Part shown: piece by piece, positions 9,601 through 21,508 of the stretch
How positions within the stretch are numbered: the stretch's first letter is position 1
How the letters are laid out: each line of letters begins with the position of its first letter
Assembly: GCA_021432635.1 (NCBI GenBank)
Contig: MU270052.1
Location: 218,137-282,136 of the forward strand
DNA length: 64,000 bases
Direction: 5' to 3'
Source of the DNA: Thozetella sp. PMI_491
Lineage: Eukaryota > Ascomycota > Sordariomycetes > Chaetosphaeriales > Chaetosphaeriaceae
The notes under the pieces: model-generated
The model's input: the letters and a program-made list of their open reading frames with translations, nothing else
Told to the model about the DNA's origin: nothing
Database searches by the model: none
Translations under genes and position numbers: made by a program

Positions 9601-12600
9601 GGGAGGAGTTTCCGCTACTTCATACAGTTCTCGGATTATCCAAACAGTCGGTCACATGTGACTGCACGTACGAGTGCGTACAACTTCACGTTCTCGACAG
9701 AGACACAGTGCGGCTAAACGCGCCTCTCCGTTTGGGTTGGGCATGCCCGGGAGAATGCTGGATCGGGGATGATGCCGTGCGCTTCATGGTGGCAGGGGAG
9801 TGGTATTATCACGCGCGTTGATATCGACCGACCGTGACTGGGATAGGACGTCGCTAAGGGGGGCGAGCCCGTTGCGTTGCACGACGGTTGTTACTGGCAC
9901 TTCGCCACACTACGACTATCCACTCACCGTCGGTTTTGGCCCAAGCCCGAAGAAAAGTAGGGCTGTCCACCCACTTGACTGGTAGCGAACGCGCTGGACG
10001 AAAAAAAACAAGAAGGCTACATAGAGGGCGGCTCGTGGTGGGGGTGCTACGGGCTGTTGTCAGAGTGCATGTGTAGCGTGAGCCGCCGGGAAAGTCATCA
10101 CGGCGCAGTCACGCACCATCGGGCGCTGGGCCCAATAGAAACACCGAACCTTCGAACGGTGACGCATGCGTCGAGCAGACGAGTACGGAAGCTGCAGGAA
10201 CCTCGAGAATTATCGCCGGCGGACCCAGAGCCCCGGGAGAGACGCCTTTGACGAATTCTTTGCTGCCTGCACAGCCCCTGGGCATCGGGGGCGTCAGATA
10301 CTCCCGAGACGGAATTCAACGCGACCCCAGGCCGAAGGGGCGCGTTAGATTCGTCACAGGAGTCACTGCCTAGGGAGGACTTGTGCGGGAAACACGTTCC
10401 AAGTGGCTGGGGGGTTGGGGCGCGATAGAGACACCCGATCCCGTGACAAGGGGGGGGGAGGTGGGAAGGGAAAGAAGAGAGGTCGGGAGCACGGAAGAAA
10501 CGGGCACCGGGCCTGGTGAGTCACCGCCGCCAATGAAACGTGGGGGAAACCGGGCTTCCCTGGGCTTCTTTTTCCAGGCCCTTCGGGTCCCTCTGTCCTC
10601 AGTTCCCTGGGGGCGGAATGCGCGCGAAAGACTGAGGCCGCAATCGCCGTGGTCGAGGCAAGGGCGAAAGGAGTTCGGAGTCGGAGTTTAGGCCGCGTAG
10701 GTGCGTAGGTGTGTACGCGAGCGGGTTGAGTCACGGGCATGCGGGATGGCCGGTCTTTGCCCTTTTCCTGCCTGACGACGCCTCAGCCACCCTCCCTTGC
10801 GGCCTTAGGGGCCAATCGCCCAGAGCCGAGAGGCGTGTCGATAAGGACCAAAGTCACTCGAGCCCGACGAGTACAGCATGACGTAGAAGCGCTTGGAAGG
10901 GCCGCATAGCAGACGAGATTTGCTGGAATTTTTGGGTCGCTGTTTTGGCGAAAGTTTCCCGGGTGATTTGTAAGGCGGACTTACGGGCAGTATACGGGAA
11001 TATTAGGTGGAATGTGGAATACATCGAATGGTGGCCGTGAAAGTTGGCCTGGGCCCGTGCACGCCCGATTTCCCCGATATTTCCACACTTCCCAGATGGC
11101 AGCCCCTTCCCCGCCAGCCCGTCAGGGTTAGCAGCACTCCCCCCTCGCACTGCGACTGTGGCAGCACCACGGGGCGGCCAATCGGCCCCCCGTCTGAGCC
11201 TAAATTCTGGGGCACGCGGCCTGGACGGCCTGGCGTTCGACCGGGCTTGGGACGTGGGTGAACTTCGGCTGCGCGGACCACCCAGCCACGCGGGAGCCGC
11301 CTTTTGCAGCCTCCACGTGCATGCTGTGGCTTGGGGCCGACCAGACGGTCGGTTCCTCAGCTGCTGGGATCGCAAATGCAGGTCTCGGGCTCCACTTCCG
11401 TCGACATGTCTTAAGCAGGCTCTGGCCTTGGCACCTCAGCGGCCACCGCCAAAACGGCTGCAGCGCGCGACTGCACTGCACTGCACTCCCGCCCGCTGCA
11501 CTCTCTGGCGTGGGCCCCGGAGCCTGCATTGGTGCCGCGGCCTTAAGCTCGACTGGGATTGCTCTTTTGCAGTTTTCCTTTTTGGAAGAAATGCATTATT
11601 CTCCCAGGTTGTCAGTCCAGGCGGGATGCCCGCTGCGAGCAGTGACGGAGGCGATTGAAACAAATCCCCCTTTTTGGCACTTACTTTTGCGGCCCTCAAC
11701 GGCTCCCCCTATTCTGCAGGTCCCCTTTCCGCCCCCTATTGAGCTCATGCCAACAGCAGGTTTGAAAAGGAATACCAGATGCTTCATTGGGCAGCCATGA
11801 CGTCCAACGGTAGCCTGGGACTCGTTGGGGCTGAGCTACCCGTACAAGCTGACCCTGGCTTCTCGAATCTGCAGGGAAGGCGGGCATCCATAGGCTGAGA
11901 ATCATCGACGAATCCCATGTTTACGTTTTGCGATCGCCCTCCCATTGGCCGCGATACTTGCCCTCTGATGCCGCACAAACTTGCCCATCTGCCGCCCCTC
12001 CCCAGCGCACTGGCAACTGACCGAGATGTCGGGGCGGACGAGTTGAGTCATTTGCGCTCTGAAGGCCATCCGAGCCATTCGATTCGGCGCCGCTGCACCG
12101 GCAGCGAAATTTCATCGACGCCAGAGGGCGTGGAATTGAGATCTGACCCATCATTTGGCCCTACCCCTCCAAATGTGCCGAGAAGGGAGGGGCAGCAGGG
12201 GCACCTGAGCCCTGTGGTGGTGGCACGAAAAAAACATTCCACACCACTCACGATTCAGAGCAGCCCTTGGATATGGACACGTGCAGAAACACGATCGCGA
12301 GTGGGTTGCCTGTCGATTTGCACCACCCAACGACGACGCGACCTACAGGAGCAGGACAAGGGAGGACCACATCGAGGAGGGGGACGAGGGGAGGGGTGTA
12401 GAATGCAAGCGCGGTCAACGGTACATGTCTATGCCCCTCCGTCTGCCTGGGCCCTGCCGCCATGGCACCCGAATCACGCTCCTTAGAGCCAAGCTGCGCG
12501 GAAGAGCAGGGCGGGAGAAGCTGATGGCCAACTTTAGCATACGCGCTATGCAAGGCGGTCAGGAAGCTCCCGCTTTTCCAAAGGCTCTGACTAGCCCGGG

Positions 12601-15600
12601 CCAAAGGTCTAATCGGCCCTAGGCTCGCGAACCTGCTTCCCTCGCGGGCCCCCGGCCTCGATATTGGATAGAAGGGGGGTCGTGAGGGTGAGGCCACCCT
12701 CTCGGCCCTAGCAGGTTCGCCCAGCGACGCCTCTCGCATCGTAATGTTTTTGTGGGCGGCATTGCTACGTCACCGCTCCCTCGAGCATGGGGCGGGACTA
12801 ACATCGCTCTGCCGGCCTATGAGGGGCTGCCGCGCAGCAGTCCAAGCCGCGGCGGAGGCATAAACATGCAGAGGATGCATGCTCGCTCGCTGGGGCGAGA
12901 AGTGTCGGTGAGGAGGAGGAGAGCGAGAGAGGCGTGCGAGCGACGCGCTGTGGACCGCACGATCGCCTCGGCTGCTCTGCATCCCGGTCTGGCCGCCCAA
13001 GCAGAGGCCGGCCGGACGGCGCGGCCCCCTCTCCTGCCACTTGCCCCGTTGTGCGCGTGTTCGCTCCAGAGCAGAGCTGCGAAGTGAAGGGATCTCCCCT
13101 CTACCGACCTGCCACCGCCTCCGCCCGAGGCGAGCAGCAGCAGCAGCAGAGAGATAGAGAGACCAAGAAACGAGGAGCATCGTGGCCGCTGCCAACTTTA
13201 GCGGGTGGGTAGGGGAACTTTACCGGAACGTCCACTTGGAGCCCGCGGTCAGCTTGACTGGAGGGGGTGGATCGGCCGCTAGCGGATCGAAGGGGTGGCA
13301 CTGCAGCGCGCGGCGGAACGGCTGCCCGCCTGGCGCCAATCGGGAGCGGCGGGGCGCTGCAGAGGAAGACGCAGCGCGCTCCGTCTGGGTCTATGGACCA
13401 CACAGAACTGTCGAGAGCCAGAAAAAGCGGAGGGCATTGGACCGCAACGCAGCACACGCTTCACAGCCAGAACGAGGTCCGTAGGGCAGCAGGACATAAC
13501 ATCGCACATGGACGGCCCCTAATTTTATTACGTTCGCTCATCTGCGATGACTCACTCTGCTGGTAGGCCGTCCCGCGCGGATGGGCAGGACCCGACGGCT
13601 GCTCCTTGTCCTCTCTCCCGAGCAGACAGCGGCCCGTCGACGAGAAAGGGTCGAGAGGCGACGGGGGCGGGAGGGAAGAAGAGTGAGGAAGAAGTAGCAG
13701 TGCGGTACGAGCAATTTGGACATGAAAAATTTTCAGGTGAGCAAAAGGGGACAAAAGCAGAATGCGGAAGGTCCGTGGGTCCCTCTCCCTGCCGCCTCCC
13801 CCGACATGGGGGCCCCCTTTTAAACCCCCCTGGGACGTAACCTCGACATGGGGGGGAGGGGTGCGGCAGCAGTAGCACCGAAAGGAGCCACAAGGTGAGA
13901 GGTGAGGTCCCACCTAGTAGCGCAAGCGCAATGTGACGATGGCTTTGCGTCTTGCAGGACCGGGTTCACCCCCTTTCCCAAGCCGTGATGGGTTGACCCG
14001 TGGCAGTGGATGTAATCTCGGACGCAGAGGGACACATCCCGGGTGCAGGTTCTTTCTGCGCCGGCGTTTGGATTTTGTTATCGTTAGCCTCGCCATGGCG
14101 CGTACTGTGTACTGTATGGAGACCGCATGGAGACCGCACTCGGCAGGAGTGCACGAGGGCGGATCCGGACTCCGTATTGCGCATATATTGATGGCCGTCC
14201 ACCGTCGTCACTGGCATGTATGGGGATGTCTGGCGCTGCGTCTCCGACGGGTGAACTCCACGCGCGCCGGCTAGCTCGAACGTGGAGATTCTCTGGGGTC
14301 AAGCTTGGGGCCAACTGAAGTCGTCTCGTAGCCCGCCCCCAGAGACCAAGTCTTTTGGCCTACGGGCAGGTCGGGGTACGCAGGCCGGGACCCTGCGCTG
14401 AATTCGCCAAGGTAAACACAAGACGGCGGCGGCTGGGGTCGCAGAGGCGGCCTATACCGTGTATTCATCTAATCTTTTTGTTTTCCACCCTCGCCTCGCT
14501 GCACCACCGAGAGACCCATGGCTGCCTCCGAGAAAAATTTTGGGCCGCGCCCTTTCGTAGGCGCGTGCCATTGAAACATCGGCTCTGGTGGCATGACTGG
14601 CGGCCGGCGTAGCACCGCTGACACGGCTCGGCGGCCCAAACGGAAGGCAAGGAAGGCCACCCCCCCCCCCCCTTCCCCAAGCAAACATGGCGGGCAAGGT
14701 CTTGTATGAGATTACTACACACACGCTGCTGCTACGATGTTAGGGGACCGAACTAGCTGAACTTTGCTCCGTGGGTCGACGGCGGCGGGGCCTCCACAGT
14801 TGCAGACTTCAGGTCGGACGAGAGCGCAAAAGAGGGAGGGAGAAAGACATTGCGACGAGTGAGACATGATTCGACCATCCCAAGCCTGCGTGCAATGTGT
14901 CGTACAGGCCCGGCCTGGTGATTAGGCTAGTGGCTGGACCCTAAGACAAGAACACGGACGAGAACACACAGGACGGGGGAGGGGAGGAACCGTGCCCATT
15001 CGTCAATTCGAGTCACCTACCCAAGGAACCAGGGCGACGGTGCGATCGCAGGAATTTCGCCCCATCGGGGACTTGGGCCAGGCCCGGGCTGGCCGTGATG
15101 CATTGATACATATCAAAGCGGCATATTGCTGTAAGATGGGAGCCTCACTTTGGCGGCTGAGCTGGGGGGTGGAGAGTGGGGTTGCTGCTAATCCACGAGG
15201 CTGGCATCGAGGCTCGTTGCATAGCAGCGATAAGCACCGCCTCGCCTCAGACAAATGTCCCTGGTCTTGAGCGGTGACAGGTGCTCCGGATTTCAATTCA
15301 GCTCAGAAGCTCGAACACACAAAAGCAAAAGTCAGCCATGCGGCCTGTCGTACTTAGCCGGAATTGGGGCGACTACTCCACGACCTACTATTCCCGTTCG
15401 TGCTTAGTTGGACTCAGCGAGAAGAAGCAACCCCCCCAAATGGAGGACAGATTGCTATGCACCCTCCCCGCGATTGGTGCCCCGCAGCACCCCCTGTCCA
15501 CTGATGCAGCGGCGCGAACCACCGCACATTAACCATGAACCTCTGTGAATGTTAGTGACTGCATGAGGTTCCCGTGGGCAAGACAAATCCCGCAACATTG

Positions 15601-18160
15601 GCTTCCCGACGAGACATGGTGCATGCCCGGGAGAGAGGGCCTAGGCTGGTGGTTCCACGGCTTCCTTGACGAACATCATGGATCACGGGCCTGCCGTCTA
15701 CGCCTCTGTGTCATCTCGCTCTATCGCTGGGGGCCCCCCACCCCTTACCTAGGTAGCTGGGAGCGAGGTTGGTCAGTCATGGCACCGCCAATGAGAATGC
15801 CTTCACACCAGCTGCGTTTGGAGGGGTGAGCGAGCAATCAGCTTTGGAGCCAGGCGCTTTGGTGGTGGTGCGGGAGCTGCACTCTCAGACACCTCGTGGT
15901 CCGTCCCCAGCGAATCTAGGCTCGCCGCCCCGGGTGGGGAAAGAGAAGGGCTGCGTGGGTGCTTCCTGGCTCTTCCTGTGGGAGGAGGCGACTACACCAG
16001 CCGAGGGGCCCGAGGTTGGTGAGAGGGGGGGAGGCGACTTCGGTGACTGTACGCTCCAGCTTATGTGGCTTCCCCAGTAGGTAACCGACGCTGTACGTCA
16101 ATCTGTTTGCCTCCTTGGAAAAAGTCAGATAAAGCCCCTCATCCCCCCTCCGTAAATCACGCGTCAGCCTCGCCAACCAGCCTTTTTCTCTTACAACTCC
16201 CTGTCGCCGAGGAAGCATCGCTGCTCCGCCGAGAGATCCCTGGGCGCGATAGCTGTGGAAAATACCGTTACCAAAGTAGCATCTCCAGCAAAGCGCATTA
16301 GCAAGGCGGCACCAGGGACCACCAGGACCGCAAAACACACCCCCCCGGTCGCATACCTGGTCGCGTCCTTTTTGGTCGTGCGTGCAACCGGAGCACACGC
16401 TGCTCACCGAACCCGAAGAACCCCTGATTCCCCTGTCCCTTCGCTGCCTCGTGGCCGCGAAGAACACGGACTCGTGCCGACCGCACCGGCCTGAGTCCCA
16501 CCGCGGAATCCGCCCGGGCGATATATATGCGTATGCACCCGTCCCGCCCAGACAATCTACGGCTGTGGCAGCAAAGTGTCGCGGAGCAGCAGAGCTCACT
16601 AACGGCAGTTTAGCAGCTCGGCACGGCTGCCGAGACGTGTGGTTCGAGATCGACTGGCCGAGGATCCGCCTTGGTGCGAGCCTGTCGCAGAGCGCAATTC
16701 CGTGGTTATAGCCATCGTCGCCTCGCCTCGCCTCACTTGGTCTCGTATTCCAAGGCAACACGGCCCAGGGGGTTTATCTACGTACGCCGCTTCCACCGGC
16801 TTCTATGCGAGCCATTATCGTCTGGTCCCGGCCTACCCCCAGTTCGGTGCGAGAGGACCTCGGGACCCTGTCTGCAGGAGTCACAACGAGGGTCTGCATG
16901 CCCCGGCGATCGTGAGGGCCGAAGCCGACGACAAGAGAAAATTTTTTACCCTCCCGGCTTCACGGGCGACGTTAGCGGGAGCCGTGACGTTGGGAACTGG
17001 ACGACCAATCTCGCTTGCTGCCTCCTCGCGCCGGGATCCTCGCCGCTGTGCAAATTTGGGCCCGGGGTGCAGTGGTGTGAAATCCTTGACAGTCCACACC
17101 AACCGGCCCGCAATCGAAATTTGGTCGAGCCGATGGGAATCTGTTGAATGATTCATTGCCAGGGGAAAACTTGAGCAGTCACACAGTTGTCATCCTCGCG
17201 GATTGGCAGAAGTAGGGCAATTTTTGGGAGCAACTGCGCCCCTCGGGACCGCTCTATTTTTGCGAGAAGCCGGCTTCTTACGAGGCCGGCCGCTGCAGCA
17301 GAGCGTGCACTGCAGGTGTCGGTCGCCTGCAAGTGAGCGACAAGCACCAAGTGTGCTAGCAGCACAGTGAAAAGCCGCCGTGAGACACAGCAGTCTTGCG
17401 CCCGGCGCTTCATTGGCCAGACCGGTCCGTGTGAAAAACGAAGGGCCCAGACGGTGCTCGAATCGTGTGGCTGGTTCTACACCCTGTTCACTCAGCAGAG
17501 CGTTTTGACTAAGCTCAGGACCTCGCTATCCTCACCCCCTCCCCTGGTCAGGTATCGCGGTACCTTTACCTTGTACCGACCTCCTCCCTACCCCTGTCCG
17601 CACTTATTCCCCTCCCCCCTGTCTCGCGTGGTGTTGGCCTTCCGCATCCCTGTCGACCAGACGGCCAAACCGCGCTCTCGACTGGGTCTTGTCTCTCCCA
17701 CTTCACCTGGGGGGTTACTACTACTCCTACTAAAAGGAAGCCCTGCCACCCATATTTTTTCGTCCTGTCAACTTTTGGCTTCTGCCAGTTCTTACATCTG
17801 GAATACCGCACCAACCTATTTCGATCTTCGAGATCACTACTGATTCCGCACTGGACCATCGAAGAGTCCAGTCCTTTCCAGAAGCTGCCATCAGAGTCCG
17901 AATCACGACTTTGATGCCCAATTCTCCCGGAGGAGATACAGAACAGAAGGTCCTTTGACATGTTTCCAAACAGCCGACCATTTTCTCCTCTCCCCACCGA
18001 CCCAATACCAAGGTGACTTGATTCACCTTCTTCCGCGTCACGACACCGGCGCGACCCAGCAACCAAACGATAAAAGCAGAAAAAAAGTTGACGTCTGAGC
18101 GGCGCCCACCACCACCACCACCTACGCGCGCCGCTTGAAGAGCTGTTGGAGCTAGAGGAA
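6652..18160. other. 11.5-kb gene-poor region
   Basis: No open frame here has convincing protein composition, domain or intron logic. Between about 9 and 18 kb the DNA is GC-rich, so long chance frames occur on both strands (for example 15916-16761 minus and 11044-11658 plus). They read as Arg/Pro/Gly/Ala-rich low-information sequence. Visible items are homopolymers (13 C ending at 14672), a short CAG run near 13133-13148, a TACCTAGGTA palindrome at 15746-15755 and a pyrimidine-rich stretch just upstream of the gene at 18161 (about 17521-17700). It could be the long upstream region of that gene, non-coding RNA, or both. Confidence 0.5.
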
Positions 18161-19414
18161 ATGGGGTCCAACTACGCCCGATCGCCATACGGGGCCCACG
18201 GCGAGCCCTTATACGACACAGCGACGCCGTCGCCGACACCTTCTCCCCGCCACTACTACTACGTCCAGTCCCCCCAGCGCTCGGGGTCCCAGCGCCAGGG
18301 TCCTGGTCCGATCCCCAGGCCGACCACCGCCATGCCCCGCGGCATGGACGGTCATCCCGGCCACGCCCGTGGCTTCAGCCAGGACTATGGGTTCGGATCG
18401 CCGCGCTGGAACAGCCGGGGCGAATACGCCACTGCCAATGTGAGTGACTCGCGCGCAACGCGCAACGAGAGTTCGTCGAGCTCATATCCCAAGCACCGGC
18501 GGCGCCACTCTTACTCGCAGCGGGCCGCGGACTCGCCGTGCGAGTCGGACGAGGACGAGTACATCGAGATTGACGGCGTCACTTACCTGATTCCCGCGCG
18601 ATCGAGATCGAGGCGGCACGATTACTACTATACTACTGTCAACCCTGGGGGTCATCGCACTAACCACCGCTCTTATGTGCAGGGCGGTCGCATCCCCGTT
18701 GACAAGGAAGCTGGCTATGCGTCGCCAATGTATTATGACGCCCCGCCGCCGCGGCCCTCCACCCGGGTCCGCCGAAGCTCGACTTCGGTGCCCCAGCGCC
18801 CGGCCACCGTCGCGCCCCAGGCTGCCGCCAAGAGGAGACCCCCTAAGGAGCCATCCCCGTCCCGGTCGGCTACGGACGCCGATGCCAAGAGGCACAGGAT
18901 CCCCAACGGATACTCACTCAAGAACTGGGACCCTAGCGAGGAGCCCATAATCCTCCTCGGCAGTGTGTTCGATGCCAATTCCCTTGGCAAATGGATCTTT
19001 GACTGGACCGTCCATGAGCAAGGAGGCGCCGGCTCCACTCCCATCTCCCAGATCGCCGGTGATCTCTGGCTGCTCCTCATCAACCTGGCCGGGAAGGTCA
19101 AGCGCGCCGAAGCCTGCGTGCCCAATGTCCGCTCCAAGGATAACCGAGAGATCCTCAGCGACTTCATTGAGTCGGGTGAGCGTCTTATGGACCGCTTCCG
19201 GAAGCTGCTCAAGACTTGCGAGAAGCCCATGCTCCGGGCTGGTAAGAACCGTACTACCCAGCTCGGCAGCAACGCCGGCATCGAGTTCGTGAAGACCCTG
19301 TTTGGCCATGACCGGGAGATGCCGTCCACGGAGAAGTTCATGCAGTCGGTCCGCCTGTGGGACCTGCGCTTCGAGGCCAACGTTGAGGAAATCCTCGCCA
19401 ACCCGACCAAATAG
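18161..19414 (+). CDS. Conserved fungal protein with disordered N-terminus
   Basis: A single-exon gene of 417 residues. I chose the ATG at 18161 because the frame upstream of it offers only a TTG. Residues 1-245 are rich in Pro, Ser, Tyr, Arg and His and look disordered, with Arg/Ser patches, an acidic stretch (about 128-138) and a basic stretch near 220-245. Residues about 249-415 form a compact, mostly helical segment beginning NGYSLKNWDPSEEP with a WIFDW motif near 278-282. I recognise the C-terminal type as a widespread ascomycete protein of unknown role. Orthologues may carry misleading names copied from proline-rich cell-wall proteins, and nothing here (no signal peptide, no membrane span) supports a wall location. 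It stands alone in more than 20 kb of gene-poor DNA. Confidence 0.85.
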   Translation: MGSNYARSPYGAHGEPLYDTATPSPTPSPRHYYYVQSPQRSGSQRQGPGPIPRPTTAMPRGMDGHPGHARGFSQDYGFGSPRWNSRGEYATANVSDSRATRNESSSSSYPKHRRRHSYSQRAADSPCESDEDEYIEIDGVTYLIPARSRSRRHDYYYTTVNPGGHRTNHRSYVQGGRIPVDKEAGYASPMYYDAPPPRPSTRVRRSSTSVPQRPATVAPQAAAKRRPPKEPSPSRSATDADAKRHRIPNGYSLKNWDPSEEPIILLGSVFDANSLGKWIFDWTVHEQGGAGSTPISQIAGDLWLLLINLAGKVKRAEACVPNVRSKDNREILSDFIESGERLMDRFRKLLKTCEKPMLRAGKNRTTQLGSNAGIEFVKTLFGHDREMPSTEKFMQSVRLWDLRFEANVEEILANPTK

Positions 19415-20941
19415 AGGGACCACTTCCGATCCATTCTGCCAAGGAGGCATACAACCTGGACAAGGGAGGGAAGCCACCCCCTCCCTCTCCCGGACCGAAA
19501 CAAAGAAAACCCCCAATCCACACAAAAACACACAAAACCAGGAATCCGCTGTACGATATAAGATCCTCGATGCCCCCACGGGGAGCATCGTTTCCTGTCG
19601 GAGGCGCACTCGCGCCCCATAATACACGAAGCTGGAGAGCAATCTCGCAACTGTGGTGGTAGCCTTTCTCTTGTCTTTTCAACGAGATACCCCTATCGCT
19701 TTCCTTTTATTCCGGCCTGGCACAATACCTGCAACCTGTCGGCTGTCGATGTTGATGAGGGGATGGGACGGACACCACGAAGATAAAGGAGGGACCACTG
19801 CCATCTCTCACGAGGTGCAAAGGAACAAAAAGTTTGGGTTGCTTTTTTAGAGAGCATAGTGCGCTGGAAGGGGATCCTCTCGGTCGGCTGGCCGAAGGGG
19901 ATCATGGACTGCTATGGGAATTGTTTGTGTTTGTCTACTGCTAGAAGGATAATGGAAAGGGCGGTCCCCTTCGGTCGTCGGGGGCCGCCCATAATCTCGG
20001 GCTATCAACATGGCCTGTTTTTGGAATCGTCGGAGCATTCATTTCTTGGTTTTTTATCTGCGTCGGGGTCGCAACAGGCGGGCGTCACCAGGCTCCGTTC
20101 ATTTCACCTGTCTTGTACGGCACTCCTACATTTGCCCGAGAGTGGCCGCCTTTCCAATATTTTTTTTTCCTTTGGCTTGATGGGTCTCACAGGATGAAGG
20201 ATATACCCTATTCAGTCTTTGGGAGCTGGATGCTCCAGTCGCCGAGCGATAGAGAAGTGGAGGAGAATAGCAGAGAGTATAGCAGAGAGTATTTGAAAAT
20301 TACAAATTGGGCTTACCCGTACCTACCGGTTCCTGCTTTGCTTTGTTTGTGATCGTGACTTTTGTGTGAGTGCCTCTTTCGAGCACCCGATAGCCCCGAC
20401 CCGAGTTGTGTGTGTGTCTTCTACACGGCCTATCTTTTCGTAGTACTGCACACCATCCCATCAGCCGTCAGCATCCTTTCCGATGGGACCTGCCACAGAA
20501 CCACACCAAGACAGGCCCCCCTTCCCCCTTCCAAGGAGCAAGGAGCCACGCACATCTAAGACATAGCTCCACCAGGGATTGAAAAAAAAAAAGTTTTTTT
20601 TTTCTCTTGGGTTTGTGCCAGCCATTCCGTGGCTCTTTTGTCTGAGGCCCTTCACACCGCTCCTCGCGGGGGCCATCCTCGCCGGTCTCGACGGCCGACA
20701 TCAGACGAATCAATACGAGCAGCAATACCTGTGTCATCGCAAAAGGCCCTTGACGGGACGGTCCATGGTCCGCGGGAGCGGGTGTGCGCAGCGCAAACGT
20801 GGCCGCCCCCAAGCCCGGCAGCCACCCCAATGCGGCCCTAAACCATCTGGCCCCAGGGCGAAAACCCTAGCCTTCTGCCCTAAGGCACGCTGAGTGGAGG
20901 GGCCTCAATCAGCCTGATGTGCGCCCCCAATCCAACCCCAT

Positions 20942-20965
20942 CCCCCCCCCCCCCCCCCCCCCCCC
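20942..20965. repeat. Homopolymer run of 24 C
   Basis: An uninterrupted run of 24 cytosines followed by a pyrimidine-rich flank. It can form G-quadruplex DNA on the opposite strand and is prone to length error. Confidence 0.9.
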
Positions 20966-21298
20966 TCTCCGCTCTCCCCAGACCGTCGCGACCGACACAC
21001 GCAACGCGCTCTTGGCTTCGCGCGAGGCTTCCCGCCCACTGCCAGAGACTACAGTGATTTTGGCTGCAGTAGTCTGCTTTGCTAAAACGCCGGCGCATTG
21101 CATCCGCTCTTCCCCTGGCGCGCGCATCTCGTGCTAGTGGCTGTATGGTGCAATGTTTGTCTCTCACCTCGTGCCTCGGCGCGAATCATTTTTTTATTTT
21201 ATTTTTTCGTTTGTGTGCGCCACCATAATAGTATTATTGCCTAGGATGAAATTTTTTTTCTCCCGTGCCTGCGAAATTTCCTCCATCGCGTTCCGGGG

Positions 21299-21508
21299 NN
21301 NNNNNNNNNNNNNNNNNNNNNNNNNNNNNNNNNNNNNNNNNNNNNNNNNNNNNNNNNNNNNNNNNNNNNNNNNNNNNNNNNNNNNNNNNNNNNNNNNNNN
21401 NNNNNNNNNNNNNNNNNNNNNNNNNNNNNNNNNNNNNNNNNNNNNNNNNNNNNNNNNNNNNNNNNNNNNNNNNNNNNNNNNNNNNNNNNNNNNNNNNNNN
21501 NNNNNNNN
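21299..21508. other. Assembly gap (210 N) between G-runs
   Basis: Unknown bases flanked by GGGG on the left and by 14 G then A and five more G on the right. The assembler evidently stopped at a G-rich tract. Translations running across it are not real. Confidence 0.98.

Noticed and set aside
11044..11800. Overlapping plus-strand frames of about 200 and 180 codons
   Set aside because: Several frames are open together in the same DNA and all read as low-information Pro/Arg/Ala sequence, which marks base composition rather than a gene.
16640..16670. tRNA-like GGTTCGAGATC text
   Set aside because: No acceptor, D or anticodon arm pairs around it and there is no T-run after it.
15916..16761. 281-codon minus-strand open frame
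   Set aside because: It lies in GC-rich DNA where long chance frames are common. Composition is Arg/Gly/Ala-heavy and there is no domain, motif or splice logic.
18733..19650. 305-codon minus-strand frame opposite the gene at 18161
   Set aside because: It is antisense to a conserved-looking frame and has no start context or domain.
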